A stretch of 64,000 nt of DNA from positions 123,031 to 187,030 of the forward strand of contig NZ_PGCP01000001.1 in assembly GCF_002812985.1 (NCBI RefSeq), written 5' to 3'. Origin of the DNA: Aeromonas lusitana (GTDB lineage Bacteria > Pseudomonadota > Gammaproteobacteria > Enterobacterales > Aeromonadaceae). This document shows positions 52,756-60,893 of the stretch, one piece after another; the first letter of the stretch is position 1, and every line of letters begins with the position of its first letter. A program made the translations under genes and the position numbers. The notes under the pieces were generated by a model. The model was given only the letters and a program-made list of their open reading frames with translations, made no database searches and was not told the origin of the DNA.

Positions 52756-53760
52756 TTACTGTTTGACTTCCTGCACGCCGGTGACGCGCACTTCCACGCG
52801 ACGATCCGGGGCCAGGCAGGAGATCAGCTGAGCCTTGCCCTTGACGCCGTCACACTGGTTGCCGGTGACAGGGTTGGCTTCGCCATGGCCTTCGATGGAA
52901 ACCTTGCCGGCAGGCAGGCCCTTGCCGACCAGGAAGTCAGCCACGGTGCGAGCACGGGCTTCAGACAGCTTCTGGTTGTAGGCATCGGAGCCGATGCGGT
53001 CGGTGTAACCTACCACCACGGCGCTGCCATCTTTGGGCTGCACGTCAACAATCTGCTGGTACAGGGTGTTGAGGGCGGCAGCGCCTTCCGGCTTCAGGGT
53101 GGATTTGCCGAAGGCAAACAGTACGTCAGAGCTCAGGGAGAAGCTCTTGTCGACCACCACGGGCTCAGGAGCGGGTTCCGGCGCCGGTGCCGCCACAGGG
53201 GCTACATAGGCCTTGCGTTCCGGGTGCATCACCAGTTCCAGGGTGGCGACGCTCATGTCGGTCTTCCAGGTCTTCTGCTCGTCACCCAGATCCCAGATGT
53301 AGCGGTAGCGCGCCTGCAGATCGAGCAGGTCGGTCAGCTTGGCGCTGACACCCAGGCCGGCCAGTGGGGAGGTGCCGTTGTCGCTGTCACCGTTGCCGTT
53401 GACGTGGTTGAAGTAGGCACCGCCTTCGGCGAAGACGGAGAAGATGTCACCCATGGGCAGGCGAGCGATACCAGACAGGGTCCCACCTTGGGTCTTGAAG
53501 TCGACGCCATCAACCCCGGCCTTGCCGGCATAGAGATAGCCGAGCTCGGCCGCGAAGTTCTCGGTGAAGTTGTAGCCACCGAACAGGGACAGAGCGGTAG
53601 CGTCCTTGTCCGCATCCAGACCGAAGTCATCCAGCTCGTGGCCATAAGCCCAACCAGCACCCATACCTAAGTACCAGTCGTCGGCCGCCTGAGCGGTGGA
53701 AGTTCCCATGGCTGCAATGGCCAGAGCAATCAGGGTTGGTGCCATTTTCATTTTCATCAT
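52756..53760 (-). CDS. OmpA-family outer membrane protein, second copy (OmpAII-like)
   Basis: A 334-residue porin. Signal peptide ends GTSTAQAA; the beta-barrel opens DDWYLGMGAGWAYGHE; the hinge APVAAPAPEPAPEPVVV leads to the peptidoglycan-binding OmpA domain (LSSDVLFAFGKSTLKPEG, NQKLSEARARTVADFLVGKGLP). Two cysteines in GNQCDGVKGKAQLISCLAPD should form a disulfide. ATG at 53760 has GAGG 9 bases upstream. Its own promoter and a leader of about 210 nt lie upstream. Tandem OmpA genes are known in Aeromonas. Confidence 0.95.
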   Translation of the reverse strand: MMKMKMAPTLIALAIAAMGTSTAQAADDWYLGMGAGWAYGHELDDFGLDADKDATALSLFGGYNFTENFAAELGYLYAGKAGVDGVDFKTQGGTLSGIARLPMGDIFSVFAEGGAYFNHVNGNGDSDNGTSPLAGLGVSAKLTDLLDLQARYRYIWDLGDEQKTWKTDMSVATLELVMHPERKAYVAPVAAPAPEPAPEPVVVDKSFSLSSDVLFAFGKSTLKPEGAAALNTLYQQIVDVQPKDGSAVVVGYTDRIGSDAYNQKLSEARARTVADFLVGKGLPAGKVSIEGHGEANPVTGNQCDGVKGKAQLISCLAPDRRVEVRVTGVQEVKQ

Positions 53761-53843
53761 TTTATCCTCGTTGAGTTGCCGTGCTATGGGCGTACTGCGC
53801 ACTCTCTGTTATACCGGTCGCAGATGACACTTCATGCTGCGAC

Positions 53844-53861
53844 TCCGTGCATATGCACGGA
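53844..53861. repeat. Perfect 18-bp palindrome in the OmpAII leader
   Basis: TCCGTGCATATGCACGGA is an exact palindrome 84 bp upstream of the start codon and inside the predicted 5' leader. In RNA it could form a stem; in DNA it could be an operator. Confidence 0.7.
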
Positions 53862-53976
53862 TGGCTTGAATAAAAAATGGATGGTTTCCTGGATTCTCAT
53901 GAAGCTGTTACTCCATGGACAACTAACCGGGCAATAGTACTTTTAATAGTTCATCCAATGCCTTACAAGCGAACTA

Positions 53977-54005
53977 ACTGTATTCTTTTGACTCGCTCTG
54001 ATCAA
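53977..54005 (-). promoter_or_regulatory. Promoter of the second OmpA gene
   Basis: TTGATC (54005-54000) and TACAGT (53982-53977) are separated by 17 bp, giving a start near 53970 and a leader of about 210 nt. The same arrangement precedes the first OmpA gene. Confidence 0.6.
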
Positions 54006-54127
54006 GTTTCTGAACAGATAAGCAGCATACGGCCGGGTGAAACAGGCTGGTGATGAGGGGAGGTGGGAATAAAGAGGCGGGGGGATGAGACAGAAGGTGA
54101 CGTCAAGGGGTTAAATAACAGACAAGC

Positions 54128-54155
54128 AAAAGGGGATGCCGTGGCATCCCCTTTT
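54128..54155 (-). terminator. Terminator after the first OmpA gene
   Basis: A 13-bp inverted repeat (54128-54140 with 54143-54155) with flanking A and T runs, just after the first OmpA gene's stop codon. Confidence 0.9.
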
Positions 54156-54178
54156 CGCATCATCTGAACAGGGTCAGA

Positions 54179-55198
54179 TTACTGCTGAACTTCTTGAACG
54201 CCGGAGATGCGAACTTCTACGCGACGGTCCGGAGCCAGGCAGGAGATCAGCTGAGCCTTGGCCTTGACGCCGTTGCACTGGGTGCCGGTGACAGGGTTGG
54301 CTTCGCCACGACCTTCGATGGCAACCTTGCTGGCAGCCATACCCTTGCTGACCAGGAAGTTGGCAACGGTGCGGGCACGGGCTTCAGACAGCTTCTGGTT
54401 GTAAGCGTCGGAACCGATACGGTCGGTGTAACCAACTACAACGGCGCTGCCGTCTTTCGGCTGGAACTCAACGATTTGCTGGTACAGACCGTTCAGGGCT
54501 TCAACACCTTCAGCCTTCAGGCTGTCTTTGCCAAAGGCAAACAGCACGTCGGAGTTCAGGGCGAAGTTCTTCTCAACCACTTGCGGAGCAGGAGCCGGAG
54601 CTTCTTCAACAACCGGAGCCGGAGCCGGAGCTACGTAGGAAGTGCGGAACGGGTGGTATACGGCTTCCAGGGTAGCGATGCTTTGGTTGGACTTGTAGCG
54701 AACGTTGTCGGCGTGCAGGTCAGCCACGTCCCACATGTAACGGTAACGAGCTTGCAGATCCAGAGCGTCGTTAACCTTGTAGGTCACACCGGCGCCAGCC
54801 AGCGGGGATACTTTAGTATCGCTGGTGCCCATACCGTCGGTGTGGCCCCAGTAGGCGCCAGCTTCACCGAACAGGGAGAAATCGTTGCCCAGCGGCAGAC
54901 GAGCGATACCGGACAGGGTGGCACCCTGGCTCTCGTAACGGTTGCCGTCGGTGTTACCACGGCCGGTGTACTGGTAGCCCAGCTCGGAACCGAAGTATTC
55001 GTTGAAGTTGTAACCGGTGAATACGTTGACGGCAGTCGCGTCTTCTTCACCGTTGGTCACGCCTTCGATCTTGTTCAGACCGTTGAAGTGAGTAGCACCG
55101 ACACCGGCACCGAAGTAGAAGTCATCAGCGGCGTGTGCTGCAGTTGCGCCCATGGTAGCCATAGCGATGGCGATCAGGGAAGGAGCCATTTTCATCAT
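54179..55198 (-). CDS. OmpA-family outer membrane protein, first copy (OmpAI-like)
   Basis: A 339-residue porin. Signal peptide ends GATAAHAA; the beta-barrel opens DDFYFGAGVGATHFNG; a hinge rich in Pro/Ala/Glu (APAPAPVVEEAPAPAPQ) leads to the OmpA domain (LNSDVLFAFGKDSLKAEG, NQKLSEARARTVANFL). It uses codons close to highly expressed genes more than its neighbours, which suggests it is the major OmpA. ATG at 55198 has GAGG upstream and gives a proper signal peptide; the frame from 55369 does not. Confidence 0.95.
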   Translation of the reverse strand: MMKMAPSLIAIAMATMGATAAHAADDFYFGAGVGATHFNGLNKIEGVTNGEEDATAVNVFTGYNFNEYFGSELGYQYTGRGNTDGNRYESQGATLSGIARLPLGNDFSLFGEAGAYWGHTDGMGTSDTKVSPLAGAGVTYKVNDALDLQARYRYMWDVADLHADNVRYKSNQSIATLEAVYHPFRTSYVAPAPAPVVEEAPAPAPQVVEKNFALNSDVLFAFGKDSLKAEGVEALNGLYQQIVEFQPKDGSAVVVGYTDRIGSDAYNQKLSEARARTVANFLVSKGMAASKVAIEGRGEANPVTGTQCNGVKAKAQLISCLAPDRRVEVRISGVQEVQQ

Positions 55199-55505
55199 AA
55201 AATAATCCTCGTTGAGATGGCACGTTAAACACGTGCTTCGCACTTTGTAATTTATGTAAGCTGCTGGCTCTGCCGACCAACAAACGTTGAATCGCGCAGG
55301 GATCCTAGATCCTTCCAGGAGGCACGTACTGGGTGCACAGAGGGACGGGTTGCACTGTTGACTGTGCATTCATCCCGCCACGAACAGCCGGTGTCATTCC
55401 GATGACGTGGCGCACTCTATGCTCATTTCAAAACATGATCAAGCTCACAGATAATCCCTTGGGCAGATTGTGTCGTATGGATAACTGGCTGTTTATCCAA
55501 ATTTA
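55199..55505 (-). promoter_or_regulatory. Promoter and leader region of the first OmpA gene
   Basis: TTGATC (55442-55437) and TAGAGT (55419-55414) are 17 bp apart, predicting a start near 55407 and a 209-nt leader. A CRP-like site (TGTGA-N6-TCATG, 55449-55434, 8 of 10) overlaps the -35, a position that would repress. Confidence 0.6.
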
Positions 55506-56099
55506 TTAGTGATCCAAGTAGGCGCGGTGCAGCTTTTTTTCAAGCTTCATATAGGCCTCAACCCAGCTGGGCTGCGACGTGGCGCCAGATGACCTCGCCG
55601 AGAAAACAGCCAGGTAATCGGCCTCGGTTGCTTCGCACAGTAAGGGTGTAAAACTGAGTAAAAAATGACGGGCGAGATAAGGGTCGAGGGGCCAGATGTT
55701 GAGGATGGCCCTGGCCACGGGTTGAACCGCGGCTGAACAGATGAAATTCAGATGCCCCGCCTCGAGCCAGCGCGCCATCTCGCACAGACCGCTTTCGGGT
55801 ACCAGTCCCCCATCTCCCGGCTCGGTGGAGAGCTTCATTCGATTACCATTGCCAAGCAGCAAGGTGCCATCTGGCTGCAAGACTCCATCGTGACCGCGCA
55901 GCGACAGGCTGCTGGCGTGTTCCATATAAAGGCTGCACTTGTCTGACAGGGCCGCCAACACAGACGGCGCTTCGCTTTGCAGGGCGGCGGGCAGCCAGAA
56001 TGCCTCGGCCCGGGTCTGCTGGCCCTGGCTGAGTTGGCGGGTGAGACTGCCTGGAGCTGAATCCGAATGGAGACGGGAGATGATGCCGGGGAATGCCAT
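55506..56099 (-). CDS. Unrecognised protein, 197 residues
   Basis: No family was recognised. The sequence starts MAFPGIISRLHSDSAPGS and has no signal peptide or clear membrane segment. It has one moderately hydrophobic stretch near the C-terminal third (ARAILNIWPLDPYLARHFLLSF) and a basic C-terminal helix (AYMKLEKKLHRAYLDH). Codon use looks like that of its neighbours. ATG at 56099 is preferred; the frame continues upstream to 56207 with a cysteine-rich stretch (CCCC) that looks non-coding. It is divergent from a small XRE regulator. Confidence 0.6.
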   Translation of the reverse strand: MAFPGIISRLHSDSAPGSLTRQLSQGQQTRAEAFWLPAALQSEAPSVLAALSDKCSLYMEHASSLSLRGHDGVLQPDGTLLLGNGNRMKLSTEPGDGGLVPESGLCEMARWLEAGHLNFICSAAVQPVARAILNIWPLDPYLARHFLLSFTPLLCEATEADYLAVFSARSSGATSQPSWVEAYMKLEKKLHRAYLDH

Positions 56100-56356
56100 G
56101 CTGATTACTCTTTTAGGGATAACCGGCGAATTATACGAGTTATGGCAGCAGCAACAATAAGGTTTCTCTTCGAGACTGTTTACCTGAGACGACTCTGCGA
56201 TTACCATCCCCGATGTTTGTTAGGGTTGTCGTCGAAAGACGCTGATTAAAGATAGAGGCTCGACCATAACGAGTCCGTTCAAAACTGATACACTTGACTA
56301 CGAGTCGTCGCGAAAAATAAAGGTGGAGTCAATCCGCCGAACGGAGTATGGAACAC

Positions 56357-56623
56357 ATGAATTCAAATATCGTAACTGTTGGTAAGAAGATCCGTCAGAT
56401 CCGCGAAGCGGTTGGTCTGAGCCGTCCTAAATTTGCCGATCTGCTGGGTGTCCCCCCGACTACCCTGAAGAACTACGAACTGGGTTATCGTGAAGTTGGT
56501 GGCGCCTTCCTGGTGGCCCTGGCTCACCACCCGGATTTGCACAAGTTCACCCTCTGGCTGCTGGCCGACAAAAAAGTCGCCGAAATCGGTCAGATTGGTC
56601 CGGACGATATTGCCAAGGCTTAA
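56357..56623 (+). CDS. Small XRE-type helix-turn-helix regulator
   Basis: An 88-residue protein made almost only of a Cro/CI-type helix-turn-helix: VGKKIRQIREAVGLSRPKFADLLGVPPTTLKNYELGYREVG. A short acidic tail (IGQIGPDDIAKA) follows. It should bind DNA as a dimer. Such single-domain regulators often control the gene next to them, here the divergent unrecognised protein. GGAG lies 10 bases before the ATG at 56357; ATG at 56348 leaves too little spacing. Terminator follows. Confidence 0.85.
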   Translation: MNSNIVTVGKKIRQIREAVGLSRPKFADLLGVPPTTLKNYELGYREVGGAFLVALAHHPDLHKFTLWLLADKKVAEIGQIGPDDIAKA

Positions 56624-56645
56624 GTTTTTTGAGCCTTGATAAAAG

Positions 56646-56671
56646 TGCCGCCCATGAGGCGGCATTTTTTT
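56646..56671 (+). terminator. Intrinsic terminator after the XRE gene
   Basis: TGCCGCC (56646-56652) with GGCGGCA (56658-56664), loop CATGA, followed by seven Ts. Confidence 0.9.
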
Positions 56672-56820
56672 ATCCATCGTTTCTTATATTGGTTTAATTA
56701 AATGCTGTTTACTGTGCTCTGAGCAGTGATTTCAACCAAAACTCCTTGGCAAGCTGGCGCAATCCTCAGAGAATTCCGACCCTTTGATCAGCCCCCCGTA
56801 ATGCGCACAGCGAGACAAAC

Positions 56821-58182
56821 ATGAGTCACCCCATCCCCAAAGCCAGAGATGGCTTCACCAGCACGTTCGGCGTATTGGCGGCCACCCTGGGCTCGGCCGT
56901 CGGCCTTGGCAACATCTGGAAGTTTCCCTATCTGACCGGGGAGAACGGGGGCGCAGGTTTCCTGCTGGTGTATGTCATCGCCACCCTGCTGGTGGGGCTG
57001 CCGGTGATGATCTCGGAGATCATGCTGGGCCGTCAGGCGAAATCCGATGCGGTGAGCGGCCTCATCAAGCTGGCGCCCAAGGGGCAGCCCTGGTGGCTGA
57101 TCGCGGCCATGGGGGTAGCGGCGGCCTTCCTCATCATGTCCTTCTACTCCGAAGTAGCGGCCTGGGTGTTCGCCTACATCTTCAAGGCGATCGGCGGCGA
57201 GATCCTGTCGACCGATCCTGCCGTGACCGGGGCCGCCTTCAATGCTCTGATCAGCAACCCGCTGCAGAGCCTGCTGTGGCAGTGGCTGGTGCTGGCGCTG
57301 ATGGGGGGCATCTTGCTGATGGGGGTGGCGAAAGGCATTGAAGCCGTTACCAAGCGCCTGATGCCCGTGCTCTTCATTCTGCTGCTGGTGATTGGCCTTC
57401 GCAGCCTGACCCTGCCGGGGGCGAGCGAGGGGCTGCACTTCCTGTTCTCGCCGGATTTCTCCAAGATCACCGCCGGCGTGGTGCTGACGGCCATGGGGCT
57501 GGCGTTCTTCAAGCTCTCCATCGGCATGGGCTGCATGATGACCTATGGCAGCTACTTCCGGGATGATCAGAACATTCCGCTGACCACGGTGCGGGTCATG
57601 TGCGCCGACTTGTTCGTCTCCATGCTGGCGGGGATCGCCATCTTCCCGGCGGTGTTCGCCTTCGGCTTCGAGCCCTCGGCCGGCCCCTCATTGCTGTTCA
57701 TCACCATACCGGCGGTGTTTGCCAGCATACCGTTCGGCCACCTCTTCATGGTGCTGTTCTTCGTGCTCTCCGCCATAGCAGCGACCGGGGCCATGCTCTC
57801 CATCCTGGAGGTGCCGGTCTCAGTGTTGTCCGAGCGCTTCCACATGAGCCGCAAGAAGGCGACCCTGATCAACTTGCTGGTGCTGGGGGCTGTGGGGTCG
57901 ACCTGCGCCCTCTCCAACAGCACCCTGGCGGACGTGCAGATCGCCGGCAAGACCTTCTTCGACCTGTTCGACTTCGTCTCTTCCAACGTGCTGATGCCCC
58001 TTGGCGGCATACTGCTGTGCCTGTTTGTAGGCTGGGTGTGGGGCTTCGATCGGATGGAGTCGGCCCTGACCAACGGCGGCAAGCTGGAACTCAAGATCCT
58101 CAAACCCCTGTTCTTCATCATCCGTTATGTGTCGCCCCTGCTGATTTTGGTGGTGATGCTCAAGGGCCTGGGGCTGTTCTGA
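56821..58182 (+). CDS. NSS-family sodium-dependent transporter
   Basis: A 453-residue symporter of the neurotransmitter:sodium symporter family (LeuT, TnaT relatives), eleven to twelve helices. The family entry FTSTFGVLAATLGSAVGLGNIWKFPYLTGENGGAGF (shortened for space) contains the Na+ site, and the TM6-like segment FFKLSIGMGCMMTYGSYF is typical. It imports an amino acid or related compound with Na+. The substrate cannot be set from sequence. Confidence 0.94.
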   Translation: MSHPIPKARDGFTSTFGVLAATLGSAVGLGNIWKFPYLTGENGGAGFLLVYVIATLLVGLPVMISEIMLGRQAKSDAVSGLIKLAPKGQPWWLIAAMGVAAAFLIMSFYSEVAAWVFAYIFKAIGGEILSTDPAVTGAAFNALISNPLQSLLWQWLVLALMGGILLMGVAKGIEAVTKRLMPVLFILLLVIGLRSLTLPGASEGLHFLFSPDFSKITAGVVLTAMGLAFFKLSIGMGCMMTYGSYFRDDQNIPLTTVRVMCADLFVSMLAGIAIFPAVFAFGFEPSAGPSLLFITIPAVFASIPFGHLFMVLFFVLSAIAATGAMLSILEVPVSVLSERFHMSRKKATLINLLVLGAVGSTCALSNSTLADVQIAGKTFFDLFDFVSSNVLMPLGGILLCLFVGWVWGFDRMESALTNGGKLELKILKPLFFIIRYVSPLLILVVMLKGLGLF

Positions 58183-58195
58183 GCCTGACGGGCAT

Positions 58196-58227
58196 GAAAA
58201 AAGAGCGCCGCTATGGCGCTCTTTTTT
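58196..58227. terminator. Terminator between the NSS transporter and patatin genes
   Basis: A strong stem (58199-58209 with 58215-58225), loop GCTAT, with A and T runs on both flanks, between convergent genes. Confidence 0.9.
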
Positions 58228-58241
58228 GTGGGGGGATGAGC

Positions 58242-59111
58242 CTAGATGAGCCTGAGGCGGGAGAGCTCTTCCTTGAGTTGCTCCAGGTTGCGCTCGACGC
58301 AGGCTTCCCCCTCGTTGATGGCGTCGCTCGCCCGGTGGAAATCCATGATGGAGAAGCTGCCAAGGCGCGGGCAGAGCTGGATCTCGGGGGGATCCCCCGC
58401 CATGCGGGCGCGGGTGATACGCTCCTGCATGATGTTGATGGAGCCCGTCATCACGCTCCACATGCCGGGGGTGCTGGGCTCGCGCTCGCCCCGGTTCAGC
58501 CACTGGCTGAGCAGGCCACCCTGCACCGGTTCGTCCGAGTCATCGGCCCAGGGCTGATGCATGTCGGCGTTGAGGTTGACGGCGATCACCACCTCGGCCC
58601 CCATGGCGCGGGCGAGCGAGATGGGAACCGGGTTGACCACGGCGCCATCCACCAGCCATTGATCGTCGACGCGCGTGGGGGTCAGCACGCCTGGCATGCC
58701 GCAGGAGGCGCGTACGCACTGGCGCAGTGGCCCCTCTTGCAACCAGATCTCGCGCCCGGTGTTGAGCTCGGTGGCGACGCAGGCGAAGGGCAGCGGCAGG
58801 CTCTCTATGGGGGGATCGCCTAAGTGATTGGCGGCGAGGCCAAACACCTTGTCACCACGAAACAGGCCGCCGGAGAGGGCGGGGTCGAGCAATCCCATCA
58901 CCTGCAAGCGGCTGAAGCCGCGCACCCAGGATTCCAGCTTGTCCAGCTCACCGGCCGCATAGGCCGCGCCCACGAAGCTGCCGATGGAGCAGCCGGCCAC
59001 CAGATCCGGTTTGACACCCAGACGTTCCAGCGCCCGTATGATTCCTATGTGCGCCCAGCCCCGGGCAGCACCACTGCCCAGAGCCAGTCCCAGGCGGGGT
59101 TTTCGTGACAC
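58242..59111 (-). CDS. rssA: Patatin-like phospholipase, RssA type
   Basis: A 289-residue patatin-fold hydrolase similar to E. coli RssA. The oxyanion loop GSGAARGWAH, nucleophile in GCSIGSFVGA (GxSxG) and catalytic aspartate in DGAVVNPVP are intact. It likely cleaves lipids or acyl esters; the physiological substrate is unknown. The gene begins with GTG, AAGGAGAG upstream. It follows the cache-GGDEF gene at 33 bp on the same strand, so they may be cotranscribed. Confidence 0.9.
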   Translation of the reverse strand: MSRKPRLGLALGSGAARGWAHIGIIRALERLGVKPDLVAGCSIGSFVGAAYAAGELDKLESWVRGFSRLQVMGLLDPALSGGLFRGDKVFGLAANHLGDPPIESLPLPFACVATELNTGREIWLQEGPLRQCVRASCGMPGVLTPTRVDDQWLVDGAVVNPVPISLARAMGAEVVIAVNLNADMHQPWADDSDEPVQGGLLSQWLNRGEREPSTPGMWSVMTGSINIMQERITRARMAGDPPEIQLCPRLGSFSIMDFHRASDAINEGEACVERNLEQLKEELSRLRLI

Positions 59112-59144
59112 GGCGACTCTCCTTGGATGAATGAAGGTTTCAGC

Positions 59145-60698
59145 TTACTCCGGCTGCCCCTCGCCGTCATCCCAGCCTTCGCTGCGATTTCGGCCGTTGG
59201 CCTTGGCGCGGTAGAGGGCGACATCCGCCCGGCGGATGGCCTCTTGCAACTTGACGCCGGGGCGCTGACGACAGTGGCCCAGGCTGACGGTCACCCCGAG
59301 CCCCTGGGCTATCTCTTCCCAGGGATGATCGGCAATGGCCCGCCGCAGCTGCTCGGCGAGATCGCAAAGAGACACTGTCTCGTCGACCACCAGTAGCAGA
59401 AACTCTTCACCACCCCAGCGAATAAGAGAGTTTTCTTTTGTCAAAAGTGGCTTGCATAGCCGTACCAGCTGGATCAGCACCTCGTCTCCAACCCCGTGAC
59501 CGAAGGTGTCGTTGACCCGTTTGAAGTGATCGCAGTCGAACATGATGGCGCCGATCCGCTGGTTGCCCGCCAGGGCATGCTGGTGCTCGAACGCATCGAA
59601 GTGGTGGCGATTGAAGGCGCCGGTCAGGGCATCGTGGCGGGAGAGGTAATTCAGGCGCTGATTGAGACGACGGGATCTCAGGCTGGAGAGGGTGGCCAGC
59701 ACCAGGCAGAGCAATGTGACGAGGGCGGTCACCGACTGCCAGAACAGGGCCTCCAGCAGGGCGATGAGCGGGATGCGGTGGATCAGCGTGAGCGGAGTAT
59801 CGGGAATGGCATGGACCAGCTGAAAGGCCCCCTGTTGCCAGCGGTAGTCATCCCGCTCCTCGCCATAGCGCAGGGGCGGCGCCGTGCCGGGCTGGCTGCG
59901 GGCCAGCACCTGCTTGTGCTGATTGACCAGAAACAGGGTACCGACCTGGGGTGCTGGTTGTTGCAGGGCGCGCTCCAGGTTGGTGAGCAAGATATCGATA
60001 CTGAGCAATCCTACGACTTTTTGTGCTTTTGTAATGGGCTGGGACAGGGTGATCATCTGCCCCCGTCCGGCGAAGTCCTGATAGGGGCGCGACAGTGTCG
60101 CGCGCTGGGCCGGGGGCTGCTGGGTCAGTGCGTCCTGCCAGTAAGACTTGCGGTAGATGGTGGCATCGAAGCGAAACTGGCTGGAGGGCACCCAGGGGTA
60201 GAGGTAGATGAAGTTGTCCGTGCCGGTGAAATAGATCCAGGCCACCTCCTCATCCAGCAGCTTGCTGGCGGTGGAGAGCAGGGGGGAGAGGCTCAGGGCC
60301 AGGTGGATGGTGTCTTCCCGCTCGCTGCCGGGGACGGGCAGTGGCCCCAGCCCGGTCAGATTGCCGATGAGGGCGGGGGGCAGGTCGGCGGGAACCTGGT
60401 CCAGGTTGATCCGCTTGCTCCCATCGACCCGTAGTGCCTGATAGAGGTGGCGCGAGAGGATGGATTGGGGGTTGCTGCGCAGGCGCTCCTCGGCCTGGCC
60501 CCGCATCGCCTCGAGGAAGGCCTCCATCTCCTGAAACTGGGATCTCAGCTCGGCGGCCATGTTGTTGGTGTCCCGCCGGTTCAGCTCGGTGATCTGCCTG
60601 AAGGCGTGCTGCAAGGAGAGCGCCAGCAGCAGGGTACTCAGGCCCAGCAGCAGCCACTGCAGACGGTATTTGGCGAAGGCTTGGCTCAGTCTGGACAT
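59145..60698 (-). CDS. Cache-domain diguanylate cyclase
   Basis: A 517-residue membrane GGDEF protein. One helix (about 14-30), a large periplasmic cache domain (about 35-300; IYFTGTDNFIYLYPWVPSS, YWQDALTQQPP, ITKAQKVVGLLSIDI), a second helix (about 312-335) and a C-terminal GGDEF domain (SRHDALTGAFNRHHF, DCDHFKRVNDTFGHGVGDEV, RWGGEEFLLLV). It makes cyclic di-GMP in response to an extracellular ligand. The RxxD position reads TKEN, so no product-inhibition site. Confidence 0.93.
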   Translation of the reverse strand: MSRLSQAFAKYRLQWLLLGLSTLLLALSLQHAFRQITELNRRDTNNMAAELRSQFQEMEAFLEAMRGQAEERLRSNPQSILSRHLYQALRVDGSKRINLDQVPADLPPALIGNLTGLGPLPVPGSEREDTIHLALSLSPLLSTASKLLDEEVAWIYFTGTDNFIYLYPWVPSSQFRFDATIYRKSYWQDALTQQPPAQRATLSRPYQDFAGRGQMITLSQPITKAQKVVGLLSIDILLTNLERALQQPAPQVGTLFLVNQHKQVLARSQPGTAPPLRYGEERDDYRWQQGAFQLVHAIPDTPLTLIHRIPLIALLEALFWQSVTALVTLLCLVLATLSSLRSRRLNQRLNYLSRHDALTGAFNRHHFDAFEHQHALAGNQRIGAIMFDCDHFKRVNDTFGHGVGDEVLIQLVRLCKPLLTKENSLIRWGGEEFLLLVVDETVSLCDLAEQLRRAIADHPWEEIAQGLGVTVSLGHCRQRPGVKLQEAIRRADVALYRAKANGRNRSEGWDDGEGQPE

Positions 60699-60893
60699 AG
60701 GCGCACCGGGATGATTACTGATTTGCGGCTCACCAGTGTAAGGCAGAACGCAATCATCGTCTGTGTTGGATGCGATTTTGATGATCTTTCGCCCCGGCTG
60801 TTACGATTTGTCACATTTCTACATAGTCGCGGCATAGTCAGGGGGTAACATGGTGCCATCATTGATGAAGTCTCCTCTTTTCTCTTAATTAGC

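Noticed and set aside
54194..55228. 344-codon open frame opposite the first OmpA gene
   Set aside because: Antisense shadow of a highly biased gene; no start signal or domain.
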